Positions 23,732-33,003 are shown, counted from the first letter of the stretch. The stretch: 42,344 bases of DNA from an uncultured Sutterella sp. (GCA_905198475.1 CAJKCQ010000013.1:1-42344); one strand, 5' to 3'. Notes: a model not told the origin generated them from the sequence alone. Made by a program: numbers and translations.

Positions 23732-26122
23732 ATGTCTCAGCACATCGTATGCGTGGTCGGCAATCCGAATTGCGGCAAGACCACCTTCTTCAACGCCCTG
23801 ACGGGTTCCCACCAGCGCGTGGGCAACTGGCCGGGCGTCACGGTCGACAAGAAGACCGGCAACTTTGAATACCGCAACGAGAAGATCGAGCTCGTCGACC
23901 TTCCGGGCATCTACTCCATCACCCCGGCGGCCTCGTCGGGCGAAGACGAACGCGTCGCGCGCGACTACGTCCTCGCGGGCGAAGCCGAAGCGGTGATCAA
24001 CATCGTCGACGCCTCGAACCTCGAGCGCAACCTCTACCTCACGGCTCAGCTCATCGAAATGCAGGTTCCGATGATCGTCGTCGTGAACATGCTCGACATC
24101 GCCAAGCAGCACCGTCTCGAGATCAAGCTCGAGAAGCTCCAGGAAGAGCTCGGCTGCCCGGTGGTCGGCATCGTCGCCTCGCGCGAAGCCGGCCTCACGG
24201 ACTTCAAGGACGTGCTCGTCAACTTCCTCGAGCGTCCGACCGTCCCGCCGATGCAGGTTGAGTTCGACGAACAGATCACCCAGACGATCAACCGCGTCGC
24301 CGACAACCTCCAGAGCCAGGGCGTCGCCCGTCCGGCCTGGTTCGCCAGCCAGTTCATGGAAAAGGCCCCAGGCCTCGGCGAGAAGCTCACCGGCGTGAAC
24401 GTCGAAAAAGTTGAAAAGATCGTCAACGACCTCGACGAGAAGATGAACGGCGACCTCGACATCGCCATCGCCAACGCCCGCTACGGCTTCGTCTCGAAGG
24501 TCGCCGAGAAGGCGATCGTCCGCCTCGGACAGGCCTCGCAGACGATGACCGACAAGATCGACCGCGTCGTGCTCAACCGCTGGCTCGGCCTCCCGATCTT
24601 CCTGCTCATCATGTACGTCATGTTCCTGTTCACCCAGAATCTGGGCGGCAGCTTCATCGACTTCTTCGACATCCTCGTGGGCGGCATCTTCGTGGACGGC
24701 TTTACGGTCCTCCTCGAAAACATCGGCGCTCCGGACTGGCTCATCGCGATTCTCGCCACCGGCATCGGCGGCGGCATCCAGACGGTCTCGACCTTCATTC
24801 CGCCGGTCTTCTTCCTGTTCCTCTTCCTCGCCGTGCTTGAGGACTCCGGCTACATGGCCCGCGCCGCGTTCGTCATGGACCGCCTGATGCGCGCCCTGGG
24901 TCTCCCGGGCAAGGCCTTCGTGCCGCTCATCGTCGGCTTCGGCTGCAACGTGCCCGCCATCATGGCGACCCGCACGATGGACCGCGCCTCCGACCGCATC
25001 ATCACGGTTCTGATGACGCCGTTCATGTCCTGCGGCGCCCGCCTCCCGGTGTACGTCCTCTTCGCGACCGCCTTCTGGCCCACCAACGGTCAGAACGTCG
25101 TGTTCCTCCTCTACATCATCGGCATCGTCGCCGCGGTCTTCACGGGTTTCCTGCTGAAGCGCTCCGCCCTGCCGGGCGCCGCCAGCGCCTTCGTGATGGA
25201 GATCCCGCCGTACCACATCCCGACCTTCAAGGGCGTGATGCTGCGCACCTGGGACCGCCTCAAGACGTTCCTCTTCCGCGCCGGCAAGGTGATCGTCGTG
25301 ATCGTGGGCGTCCTCGCGTTCCTCAACTCCCTCGGCACCGACGGCACGTTCGGCAACGAGGACTCCGACAAGTCCGTCCTCTCGCAGATCGGCCGCACGA
25401 TCGTTCCGATCTTCCAGCCGATGGGCGTGACTGAGCAGAACTGGCCTGCCGCCGTGGGCGTCTTCACCGGCGTCTTCGCGAAGGAAGCCGTGGTCGGTAC
25501 GCTGAACTCCCTCTATGACGGCATCGCCGCCGCCAAGGCCGAGGAAGCCGCCAAGGCTGATGCCGCCGCCAAGCCCGAAGGCGAAGCGACGGCTGAAGAA
25601 GCCGCTCCTGAGGAAGAAGAAGGCTGGTCGCTCAGCTCGATCTTCTCCGACGCCGTCAACACCACGATCGACAACCTGAAGGACCTCGGCAGCGCGTTCG
25701 CCGACCCGATGGGCATCGAAGTGGGCGACCTCTCGGATACGGAAGCCGCTGCTGAAGACCAGGAAGTCACGACCGGCACGATCGACACGATCAAGGAATT
25801 CTTCGGTTCCCAGTCGGCCGCCTTCGCCTACCTCCTGATGGTTCTCCTCTACATGCCCTGCTGCGCGGCCATCGCTGCGGTCTGGCGTGAAGTCGGCACC
25901 GCCTGGACGATCTTCTCGGGCACGTGGTGCTGCGTCCTCGGCTACACCGCCGCGACGATCTTCTACCGCGCCGTCAACTTCGCCGAAGCTCCGGGCTACA
26001 GCGCCGTCTGCATCGTGGTCTCGCTCGCGATCATCTACGGCATGTACATGTGGATGAAGTCCTTCGCCAAGAAGGACGCCGAGAACTCCCCGAAGGTGAT
26101 CCCGATCCATCCGGCTCACTAA
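23732..26122 (+). CDS. feoB: ferrous iron transporter FeoB
   Basis: A 796-aa inner-membrane Fe(II) importer. The N-terminal G-domain has G1 GNPNCGKT (10-17), the switch region VGNWPGVTVD, G3 DLPG and G4 NMLD; a helical spacer follows to about 280. The membrane part has two Gate domains, with FVPLIVGFGCNVPAIMATR and LYMPCCAAIAAVWRE carrying the conserved Cys residues. Between them, around residues 597-680, is an Ala/Glu-rich loop (AEEAAKADAAAKPEG) longer than in E. coli FeoB. No feoC follows. It lies downstream of two feoA genes and ends with a strong terminator. Confidence 0.97.
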   Translation: MSQHIVCVVGNPNCGKTTFFNALTGSHQRVGNWPGVTVDKKTGNFEYRNEKIELVDLPGIYSITPAASSGEDERVARDYVLAGEAEAVINIVDASNLERNLYLTAQLIEMQVPMIVVVNMLDIAKQHRLEIKLEKLQEELGCPVVGIVASREAGLTDFKDVLVNFLERPTVPPMQVEFDEQITQTINRVADNLQSQGVARPAWFASQFMEKAPGLGEKLTGVNVEKVEKIVNDLDEKMNGDLDIAIANARYGFVSKVAEKAIVRLGQASQTMTDKIDRVVLNRWLGLPIFLLIMYVMFLFTQNLGGSFIDFFDILVGGIFVDGFTVLLENIGAPDWLIAILATGIGGGIQTVSTFIPPVFFLFLFLAVLEDSGYMARAAFVMDRLMRALGLPGKAFVPLIVGFGCNVPAIMATRTMDRASDRIITVLMTPFMSCGARLPVYVLFATAFWPTNGQNVVFLLYIIGIVAAVFTGFLLKRSALPGAASAFVMEIPPYHIPTFKGVMLRTWDRLKTFLFRAGKVIVVIVGVLAFLNSLGTDGTFGNEDSDKSVLSQIGRTIVPIFQPMGVTEQNWPAAVGVFTGVFAKEAVVGTLNSLYDGIAAAKAEEAAKADAAAKPEGEATAEEAAPEEEEGWSLSSIFSDAVNTTIDNLKDLGSAFADPMGIEVGDLSDTEAAAEDQEVTTGTIDTIKEFFGSQSAAFAYLLMVLLYMPCCAAIAAVWREVGTAWTIFSGTWCCVLGYTAATIFYRAVNFAEAPGYSAVCIVVSLAIIYGMYMWMKSFAKKDAENSPKVIPIHPAH

Positions 26123-26199
26123 CGGCATGCAGCCCTCCCGCCCGGGTCCTCCCTGAGGACCCGACGCGGGGCGGCTCGTGAAAAGGTTTTTCCGAGCCT

Positions 26200-26239
26200 G
26201 GGGCGCTCCGGACTGCACGAGTCCGGGGCGCCCCTTTTT
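26200..26239 (+). terminator. terminator after feoB
   Basis: GGGGCGC-T-CCGGACT pairs with AGTCCGG-G-GCGCCCC around GCACG; five T follow at 26235-26239. Very strong. Confidence 0.92.
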
Positions 26240-26338
26240 CATGTCCTTTTTCGTGCCCGGACGTCTTAAAATACCGGGAACGGCGGCCGCAGCAGCAGCC
26301 GTCTCCCACTGAATCTCTCCAAAGGAGCCCATTGCGCC

Positions 26339-26893
26339 ATGCGCTACGTCCGGGATCCCCTTCCCACCGTGCCGCTCGCCGAGTACCTCGAGGCGCTCAG
26401 GAACGCCCCGGTCCGGCAGCGCCTCACGCTGCCCCTGCCGCCCGTGACGGCGGGCGACCTCGTCTACGGCCTCATGGTGAACGAACTCATCACCCCCTGG
26501 GGAGCCGTGCTTGCGGCCTTCCCCGTGCGCTGGACCGAGCACCGGTTCGACGACCCGGAGGTGCTCGAACCCGTCGAATTCACGACCGAGTCGCGGCTTT
26601 CCGTCACGCCGCAGCCCGAGAACGACTACGCCGTGAAGCAGGTCCTCTACTCGAGCGCGCTCTACCGCGCGGAGATCCGCCCGGGATTCGACGACACGCG
26701 CACGCCGGGCTTCATCGGACGGCGCGCAAGCGCCGACGACACAGAGGCGCTTCTGGTGTTTGAGAAGACGGAGAAGCCCGTGGAGGACCTCGCCTGGGTC
26801 CCGCCCGCGCTGCGCGCGAAGTGCCGCGTGACGAAGGACGGCATCTACTGCCCGGTGGAGGACCTTTCCACCGCGGACGTGTACTGCGCGTGA
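26339..26893 (+). CDS. conserved-looking soluble protein of unknown function
   Basis: 184 aa; I do not recognise it. No signal peptide or membrane helix is seen. It is rich in Pro and acidic residues, with blocks PWGAVLAAFPVRW, ENDYAVKQVLYSSALYRAEIRPGFDDTRTPGF and a C-terminal KCRVTKDGIYCPVEDLSTADVYCA with three Cys. Codon use resembles its neighbours, so it is likely a native gene. AAAGGAG lies 11 bases before ATG 26339. It is monocistronic, between the feoB terminator and a hairpin at 26962. Confidence 0.7.
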   Translation: MRYVRDPLPTVPLAEYLEALRNAPVRQRLTLPLPPVTAGDLVYGLMVNELITPWGAVLAAFPVRWTEHRFDDPEVLEPVEFTTESRLSVTPQPENDYAVKQVLYSSALYRAEIRPGFDDTRTPGFIGRRASADDTEALLVFEKTEKPVEDLAWVPPALRAKCRVTKDGIYCPVEDLSTADVYCA

Positions 26894-26961
26894 CCGTACG
26901 AGCCCTCCTTGCGCGAGGGCGCTTCAGGTGAAGCTCCGTGACCCGCGCCGCAGCGCCTCCG

Positions 26962-26982
26962 ACGGCGCCGCTGCGGCGCCGT
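26962..26982. terminator. hairpin between convergent genes
   Basis: ACGGCGCC-GCTGC-GGCGCCGT, a perfect 8-bp stem without a clear T tract, lies between the stop codons of the unknown gene and mutM and may serve both strands. Confidence 0.5.
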
Positions 26983-27032
26983 TGTCGATTCGGGGCACCC
27001 CAAGCCCGAACCTCCATTTCATGCGCGAAGGC

Positions 27033-27866
27033 TCAGTGCTGGCAGTGCGGGCACCAAAAGGTGCTCCTGCCGCCCTGCTCGATGCGCTTCACCGGCCGCC
27101 CGCACGACGGGCAGGGTTCGCCCTCGCGCCCGTAGACCGCTGAGGAGAGCGGGAACCACCCGGTTTCGCCTTCGGGCCCGTGAAAGTCATGGAGCGTCGA
27201 GCCGCCCGCGGCGACGGCGCGCTCGAGGACGCTTCTGACAGCGCCGAGAAGGCGGCCGGCAGCCGCGAGCGAGAGCCCGTCCGCCGGCCGCGTCGGCCGG
27301 ATCCGGGCGGCCCAGAGAGCCTCGGAGCAGTAGATGTTGCCGCAGCCCACCACGACGTCGCCCGAGAGGAGCGTCTCCTTGATCGAGCGGTGCGTGCGGC
27401 GCAGGCGCTCCTCGAAGACCTCGGGCGTGAGCCGCGCGTCCCAGGGCTCGAACCCGAGCTTGGCGAGGGGCGGGAGCCCGTAGGGATCAACGTCGAACCA
27501 GAGCACCGCGCCGAAGCGGCGCGGATCGGTGTAGCGCAGCACCACGTCGCCGAAGTCGATGTCGATGTGGTCGTGGCGGCCGGGCGCCGGGATGGGCCCG
27601 TTTGCGGGCCAGATGCGCCAGGAGCCGCTCATGCCCATGTGCGTGACGAGCCACCCAGGCGGCAGGCCCGGTTTTTCAAAACGCCAGACCAAATACTTGG
27701 CGCGGCGCTCGAGCGAAGCGAGCGTGCGCCCGGTGAGGAGGCGCGCGAGGTCGGGAACCGGCGCGCGGAGCATCGGGCAGCGCACCGCCGCCCCCGCCAC
27801 CTCGTGGTGGAGGACGGCGGGGACGAGCCCGCGGCGGGTCACCTCAACTTCCGGGAGTTCAGGCAC
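27033..27866 (-). CDS. mutM: formamidopyrimidine-DNA glycosylase
   Basis: MutM/Fpg (277 aa) removes 8-oxoguanine and other oxidised purines and nicks the strand. The catalytic N-terminus PELPEVEV (Pro2, Glu3) is intact, as are Lys57 in RRAKYL, the helix-two-turn-helix block GCGNIYCSEALW, and a C-terminal zinc finger CPSCGR...CPHC with its conserved Arg in GGRSTFW. It has Cys at two places where GVGNIYASE is common. Length is typical. It lies 18 bases downstream of bcsG on the same strand and may be read through from the cellulose operon. Confidence 0.96.
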   Translation of the reverse strand: MPELPEVEVTRRGLVPAVLHHEVAGAAVRCPMLRAPVPDLARLLTGRTLASLERRAKYLVWRFEKPGLPPGWLVTHMGMSGSWRIWPANGPIPAPGRHDHIDIDFGDVVLRYTDPRRFGAVLWFDVDPYGLPPLAKLGFEPWDARLTPEVFEERLRRTHRSIKETLLSGDVVVGCGNIYCSEALWAARIRPTRPADGLSLAAAGRLLGAVRSVLERAVAAGGSTLHDFHGPEGETGWFPLSSAVYGREGEPCPSCGRPVKRIEQGGRSTFWCPHCQH

Positions 27867-27884
27867 TGCGGCGCTCCTGCGGTA

Positions 27885-29570
27885 CTACTTGCCGTAGGGC
27901 TTCCAGTCGCCGTCGTTCCTCTTGAGATACTCGACGCCCTTCATCTCGAGGATCTTCGCCGACCCGTTCTCCGAAACGGGGTGCGTCTCGGGGAGGTCCT
28001 TCACGAGGTCCTGAAGCGGCACGGCGCCGCCCTTCTTCGAGAAGAAGTTGGTCGAAAGCGTGCGGCCGATGAGGCTTGTGAGCGCGAGCCAGCTCGTGTC
28101 GCTCGTGACGTGGATCGGCTGGTCGGGGAGGCCCTTCACGCCGAAGAACTTCACGAGCACCGGCACCTCGGTGATGCGCAGCGTCGGGATGTCGCGCAGG
28201 CGCGGCGCCTGGATGCGGTCGCCGCGCACGGCCGCGCCGTGCTCCGGCGCGATCACGAGCATCACGCGGCGGCCCGAACGGTCGAGCTCGCGCATGAAGA
28301 CTGAGAGGTCGTCGAGGAACCGCTTGGCGCGCGGCTTGAAGGGCTCGGAGCGCCCATGGCGCGGCAGGCGGTTGCCGTCGTGGAGCGAAATGAGGTTCAT
28401 GAAGGTGACGCTGCGCTTCTCCTTGGCGCGCGTGATCGTGCGCTGCCAGAAGCGCAGGAGCGCGAGGTCGTCGGAGATCTCCTCGTCGTCAAAACCCATG
28501 TAGCGGACCGGAATCGGCTTCCCGGCGGTCTCGAGCGGAGCGGCGAGGCCCGTCTTGTCGCGCAGCGTCTGCAGGAAGTTGTCGTACTCGCCCGAATGGT
28601 CGAGCATCAGGTGCTGCGTGTAGCCCAAGGCCCCGAGACGGTTCAGGGTTTCGCACTCGGTGCGCCGCTCGCCGTATAGATCGTTGTGCGAGGGCTGACC
28701 GCAGGCACCCGTGAGGAGCCTCAGGGCGGCCGGGCCCGAATAGGACGTGGCCGAATTGAAGCGGTCGAAGCGGACGTTGAAGCGGTTCAGAACCGGGTGC
28801 GTGTCGAGATTCACCGCGGCGAGGTCGTCGTTCGCGAGCGAGCAGACGTTGACCAACAGGATGTCGAACGGCACGTCCTTCTCCGGAATGCCGGTCGGGA
28901 GCTCCGCGCGGCGCTCCTTCTCATAGTTGAGGAAGGCCTGATACCACTCCTCGACGGTCTTGCTGTCGCTCACCTTGCCCTGAGCCGCAGGCGCGGCCTC
29001 GGCCATCACCGCATCCTCGAGGGGCGTCGGGTCGGCGCGCAGCGCCTCGAAGAGGGGCGTCATCGCCATGCCGACGAAGCAGCAGAGCGTGATCACGGTG
29101 ATGCGGACCGCATCCTTGAAGAGCACGTAGAGGAGAACGCCGAAGACGCCCCACCCGACCATCTGCCAGTTGATGAAGTCGAGCGCGAGCTCCATCACGT
29201 AGGCGGCGGAAAAGCCCTTGATGCCGCCTGCGTTCTGCTCGATGCTCTCCCAGCCCGGGAGCCAGCTTTCGCTCCAGAGGAGCAGCACGGCGGCGACCAA
29301 CGCGGCGAGCGTCCTCAGCCACCGCACCGGGCGCCAGGGAATCGGAATGAGGAGCGCGGCGGCGAGCACCGCGTTCCAGAGGAGGTTGAGCGAGAGGTAC
29401 CCCGCCGAGGCGAGCCCCATCTTCGCGAGGAAGTAGAGGTTCCAGGCGCCGAGCCCCTGCCAGCCGAAGCCGAAGCCGAACCCGGCGCGCAGGCCTTTCG
29501 AATGCGCCGGGGTCTGCGCGCTCGCCTCAACGGAGGCGTTTTCTTTGTCCATTTGCTGCGGCGCCGTCAT
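27885..29570 (-). CDS. bcsG: cellulose phosphoethanolamine transferase
   Basis: BcsG (561 aa) is an inner-membrane zinc enzyme that decorates cellulose with phosphoethanolamine. The N-terminal half has about five helices (WNLYFLAKMGLASAGYLSLN, NWQMVGWGVFGVLL). The periplasmic catalytic half keeps NVCSL, the nucleophile serine in NSATSYSGPAALRLL, LHDGN and PEHGAA, which correspond to the E. coli zinc-site Cys, Ser, His, Glu-His set. The C-terminal KRNDGDWKPYGK also matches. ATG 29570 overlaps the bcsZ stop by four bases. Its presence implies modified cellulose, although BcsE and BcsF, its usual partners, are not encoded here. Confidence 0.95.
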   Translation of the reverse strand: MTAPQQMDKENASVEASAQTPAHSKGLRAGFGFGFGWQGLGAWNLYFLAKMGLASAGYLSLNLLWNAVLAAALLIPIPWRPVRWLRTLAALVAAVLLLWSESWLPGWESIEQNAGGIKGFSAAYVMELALDFINWQMVGWGVFGVLLYVLFKDAVRITVITLCCFVGMAMTPLFEALRADPTPLEDAVMAEAAPAAQGKVSDSKTVEEWYQAFLNYEKERRAELPTGIPEKDVPFDILLVNVCSLANDDLAAVNLDTHPVLNRFNVRFDRFNSATSYSGPAALRLLTGACGQPSHNDLYGERRTECETLNRLGALGYTQHLMLDHSGEYDNFLQTLRDKTGLAAPLETAGKPIPVRYMGFDDEEISDDLALLRFWQRTITRAKEKRSVTFMNLISLHDGNRLPRHGRSEPFKPRAKRFLDDLSVFMRELDRSGRRVMLVIAPEHGAAVRGDRIQAPRLRDIPTLRITEVPVLVKFFGVKGLPDQPIHVTSDTSWLALTSLIGRTLSTNFFSKKGGAVPLQDLVKDLPETHPVSENGSAKILEMKGVEYLKRNDGDWKPYGK

Positions 29571-30685
29571 TTCCGCGCCTCCTCAATGCGGACGACCAAC
29601 CGCCCGTCGGGGTCGAAGGCCCAGCGGCCTTCGTCGAATCCGAGGCCGTAGAGCATGAGGACGTTGCCGTAGTAGCGGTCCCTGCGGACGCCCTCGCGCG
29701 TGAGCACCGTGCGGATGAGGCCTGCCGTGCGCCCGTCGCCCAGGAGAGGAAGTACGCAGGCGCCGAAGTAGTCCGGCCCCGGTTCGCCCGCGTCGCCCGT
29801 GACGACGTCGGTCTTCTCGGGCGGGAAGTTGAGCGCGCGCGTCGCCTCCACCATCGGAGCGAACTGACGCACAAGCGCCGGGCGCGCGGGATCTTCGGGC
29901 GACATCATGCCGGCCCAGAGGTACGTGCGGATCGCGTTGTAGGAGCCTTCGTGATAGTCCGTACCGTCGGGCACGACGTAGCGCCCGTCGGGCGCAAACT
30001 TCGCCCATTCCGGAGCGAACCCCGAGGGCGAGGAGCGCACGAGCATCGCGAGCGACCCGTCGTAGACGGAATTCCACCAGGCGTCCTCGAGCGCGAAGCG
30101 CTTGAGGATGAAGAGCGGGTAGTAGGAGGGGTTGAGCTTCACCGAGCCGTCCTTGTCCTCAAAGCCCACGCGCCCCGGGAGGATCACGCGGCCGAGGTTC
30201 CTCACGTCGCGCACCTCCTTCTTGAGGAGCGCCATCATGGCGCGGCCCTTTTCCGTGTAGGCGGGCTCATTCCAGAGGCGCCCGGCCTCGAGGAGGCACC
30301 AGGCGATCCACATGTCGCTGTCGGCGGCGTTGTTGGTGTCGATCACGCCCCAGCCGCCGCCCGTCTGGCCCCAGAGCCAGGAGGGGAGCGTCTTCGTGAG
30401 GTCCCCGCCCGAGAGGTTCTTCTCGGTCCACTCGAGGAGCCCGGCGAATGTCGTGCGGTCGTTCGCGACGAGCGCGAAGAAGAGCGCGTAGGACTGTCCT
30501 TCGCTCGTCGTGATGCGGCGCAGGTCGGAATAGTCGACGACGCGGGCCTTCTCGACGTTGGCGGTCTTGAAGTCGTCCCAAAGGCCCCAGGCCGCGGCGG
30601 AGCCCGCCGAGACGAAGAGCACGGCGGCCGCGGCCGCGCTGAGGATGGTGCGCATCATGCTGTTCAAGAGCTTCTCAGACATCAT
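29567..30685 (-). CDS. bcsZ: periplasmic cellulase of the cellulose operon (GH8)
   Basis: BcsZ (372 aa) is an endo-beta-1,4-glucanase that trims nascent cellulose in the periplasm. A signal peptide occupies about residues 1-32 (LSAAAAAVLFVSAGSAAA). The general acid is Glu62 in ITTSEGQSYALFFALV, and the substrate block is WLWGQTGGGWGVIDTNNAADSD. At the position of the catalytic-base Asp of E. coli BcsZ (GSYDAIR, from memory) this protein has Asn250 in GSYNAIRTYLWAGM (codon AAC at 29938-29936). ATG 30685 overlaps the bcsB stop by four bases. Activity may be reduced or use another base. Confidence 0.94.
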   Translation of the reverse strand: MMSEKLLNSMMRTILSAAAAAVLFVSAGSAAAWGLWDDFKTANVEKARVVDYSDLRRITTSEGQSYALFFALVANDRTTFAGLLEWTEKNLSGGDLTKTLPSWLWGQTGGGWGVIDTNNAADSDMWIAWCLLEAGRLWNEPAYTEKGRAMMALLKKEVRDVRNLGRVILPGRVGFEDKDGSVKLNPSYYPLFILKRFALEDAWWNSVYDGSLAMLVRSSPSGFAPEWAKFAPDGRYVVPDGTDYHEGSYNAIRTYLWAGMMSPEDPARPALVRQFAPMVEATRALNFPPEKTDVVTGDAGEPGPDYFGACVLPLLGDGRTAGLIRTVLTREGVRRDRYYGNVLMLYGLGFDEGRWAFDPDGRLVVRIEEARK

Positions 30686-32925
30686 TCACGCCTCCCGACC
30701 CAGCGGCGCATGAAGAGGAAGACCGAGAGGCCGATCGCCAGGGCCGAGAGGATCGCGCAGAGCGCGAGCCAACCCGGGTGGCTCGAGAGCTTCATCCAGA
30801 CGGTGTGGTACCAGGGGAGGTCGCCCACGGTGTAGCGCTCGCCCACGGTGAAGGAGGCGGCGGCGTCTCCCGCGATCACGGCGGTCGTGCCCGAGAGGTT
30901 CATGAGCGCCTGCTGGCTCGCCAGGCGGGCGTTGAGTTCAAGCGAGCTCGCCGGCCCCTCGGAGAGGAGCGCGACGACGCTGCGCCCGGATTTGAGCGGC
31001 GACTCAAACCCCACGATCGCGGCGACGGGTTCGGCCATCACGCCCGCAGCCGGGGCCTGCAGCGACTCCTCGAGGGCCCTGCGGCTCGCAACGGCCCGCT
31101 CAACGCTCGTGCGGAGCTCAAGCGCGTTCTGCGCATTGATGTCGCTCATCTTCGTCGAGACGCGGCCGATCACGAGCAGATCGCGCTCGGCGGCCGCCCG
31201 ATCGGCGGTCGACGAGACCACGCGCACGTGCTCGCCCACGGCGCCCGTCTGTGCGGCGAAGCGCCCGACGGCGTTGAGCATCGTGGAGACCTCGGACGCG
31301 CTCGCGCCTTCGGCGATCACGACCGCCGTGCCCGAGAGGTCGGCGTACTTCGTGAAGGGCCAGCCGGCCGTGGTGAAGAGCTTGAGGTTGGGCATCTGCG
31401 CCTGATGGTAGAGGCCTTCGAGCCGGATCGTGCTCACGGGCTCGATCTCCATCTGGTGCGGGAGCAGCATCACGGACTTGCAGTTTTCGGGCGTGCCGCC
31501 GTCGGCGATTCGCTCATAGTCCACCGTGAAGGAAAGGACGTTCTGGGGGCGCAGCGCCAGGGTGCCTTCGGCGTTGTCGACGAGGGCGCCGTAGAAGCCG
31601 GGGAGCCCAATCACGCGCTCGCCCTGCCCGGTCTTCGCGGCCGTCGGGTCGGAGTCGATCAGGGCGCCGTTCAGGAACGCGCGGAACTGCGCGGCCTCGC
31701 CCGTCATGGGCTTCGTGGTGCGGTACTTCACCGAAAGCGTGAGGTTCGCGTCGCCCGTCATGTAGAGGTCCGGAGCGAGGCGCACCGGGATCTGCACGGG
31801 CGGCATGCGGTAGCCGCGGCTCGAGAGCTGACCCGGATATTCGATGATCTTCGAGAAGGCGACCGTGCGGCCGACGGGGAGCCACGCGGGCGCGTCGTAG
31901 GCTTCGCGGGGCGGCGTCTCCTTGAAGGGGCTCGGGTGGAAGGTGTCGCCGATCATCACGTTCCCCTCGCGCACGAGGGTCTTGGCGGCGACCAACAGGT
32001 CCGCCTCATCGCGGCCGGCCACCACGAGCATCTTCCCCCAGAGGGAGTTCGGGGAGTCCGCGACCGTGACCTGCGGGCCCTTCACCTGCGGGAAGTCCTT
32101 CAGGAACTCCGGACGCTTGTCGTTCGTCGCGAAGACGATGAAGTGCCCCGGAGCGGGCAGCGCGTTGAACTGGACCGGGAAGTCCGCGCCGCGCCAGCCG
32201 GCGATCCGGCCCGCCCACCCGGCGAGCACGGCGGCGGCCTCCTTCATGCGGCTCTCCGGGGCCGCGGGGAAGACGAACGGCAGGCGCGTCGCGTCGCCCG
32301 ATGCCGCGTCCACGAAGGGCGCGGGGAGCTTCGCGATGTCGTTGCCGAGGCGGATGCGGGACTTCTCGAGCACAAGGCGGCTCTGCGCGCCCACCTCGAG
32401 CCAGAGCGAGTCGTCCGCGGGATTCTCGCAGACCGACTTCACGTGCCCGATGAACTCGATCGTAATCTGGTTCTGCGTGCGGATCGACTTGGGGTTGAGC
32501 GCGACCGAGAGCGTCGCGGGCGAGCCGATCATCTCCTTCTCGAGCGTGAAGGACTGCTGCAGCTCGCCGTTCAGGTAGAAGTTCAGCTGCGAGACGGTAG
32601 GGAGCACCGAAGCGGAGGTCGTGAAGGCGAGGTCGACCGCGGCGCGGGAGACCACGTCGTCCGAGCGCACGCCGAAGTCGAAGAACTGCGTCTTCACGAG
32701 GCCCGTGAGGCGCACCGAACGGGCCATGCCGCCCGGAACGAGTCCGATCAGGGACTTCTTCTCAATGCGCGAGCCCGTGACGTCCGTGCGCCAGACGGGC
32801 TGCGGCGAAGCGGTCTGCGCGGGGGCGGCTGAAGCGCTCCCGGGCACGGCGGCCGCGCCCGCAAGAAGCCCCGCTGCGAGGACCGCGGCGAAGCGCATCG
32901 TGGTGGTGGATTTCGGTCTGAACAT
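30682..32925 (-). CDS. bcsB: cellulose synthase periplasmic subunit
   Basis: BcsB (747 aa) is anchored in the inner membrane and guides the glucan through the periplasm. There is a signal peptide (FAAVLAAGLLAGAAAVPGSASA), carbohydrate-binding and ferredoxin-like repeats (NFYLNGELQQSF; ITIEFIGHVKSVCENPADDSLW), and a C-terminal anchor helix (LCAILSALAIGLSVFLFM) followed by MRRWVGRRE. Length is normal. An AAAGAGA ribosome site precedes ATG 32925. It lies 78 bases after bcsA and overlaps bcsZ. Confidence 0.94.
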   Translation of the reverse strand: MFRPKSTTTMRFAAVLAAGLLAGAAAVPGSASAAPAQTASPQPVWRTDVTGSRIEKKSLIGLVPGGMARSVRLTGLVKTQFFDFGVRSDDVVSRAAVDLAFTTSASVLPTVSQLNFYLNGELQQSFTLEKEMIGSPATLSVALNPKSIRTQNQITIEFIGHVKSVCENPADDSLWLEVGAQSRLVLEKSRIRLGNDIAKLPAPFVDAASGDATRLPFVFPAAPESRMKEAAAVLAGWAGRIAGWRGADFPVQFNALPAPGHFIVFATNDKRPEFLKDFPQVKGPQVTVADSPNSLWGKMLVVAGRDEADLLVAAKTLVREGNVMIGDTFHPSPFKETPPREAYDAPAWLPVGRTVAFSKIIEYPGQLSSRGYRMPPVQIPVRLAPDLYMTGDANLTLSVKYRTTKPMTGEAAQFRAFLNGALIDSDPTAAKTGQGERVIGLPGFYGALVDNAEGTLALRPQNVLSFTVDYERIADGGTPENCKSVMLLPHQMEIEPVSTIRLEGLYHQAQMPNLKLFTTAGWPFTKYADLSGTAVVIAEGASASEVSTMLNAVGRFAAQTGAVGEHVRVVSSTADRAAAERDLLVIGRVSTKMSDINAQNALELRTSVERAVASRRALEESLQAPAAGVMAEPVAAIVGFESPLKSGRSVVALLSEGPASSLELNARLASQQALMNLSGTTAVIAGDAAASFTVGERYTVGDLPWYHTVWMKLSSHPGWLALCAILSALAIGLSVFLFMRRWVGRRE

Positions 32926-33003
32926 TCTCTTTTTGAAAGGCTTTGGGTGAATTCGTCGGGAAATGCTTCATCATCTCCCACGGACAAAAAAGGGCGCGCC
33001 GCT

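Noticed and set aside
23438..26542. A 1034-codon minus-strand open frame opposite feoA and feoB
   Set aside because: His/Asp/Glu/Val/Arg-rich antisense artefact of FeoB codons; FeoB on the plus strand has unambiguous motifs.
30778..32832. A plus-strand frame of 684 codons opposite bcsB
   Set aside because: Antisense shadow; repetitive Arg/Glu/Val/His composition, whereas bcsB is clear on the minus strand.
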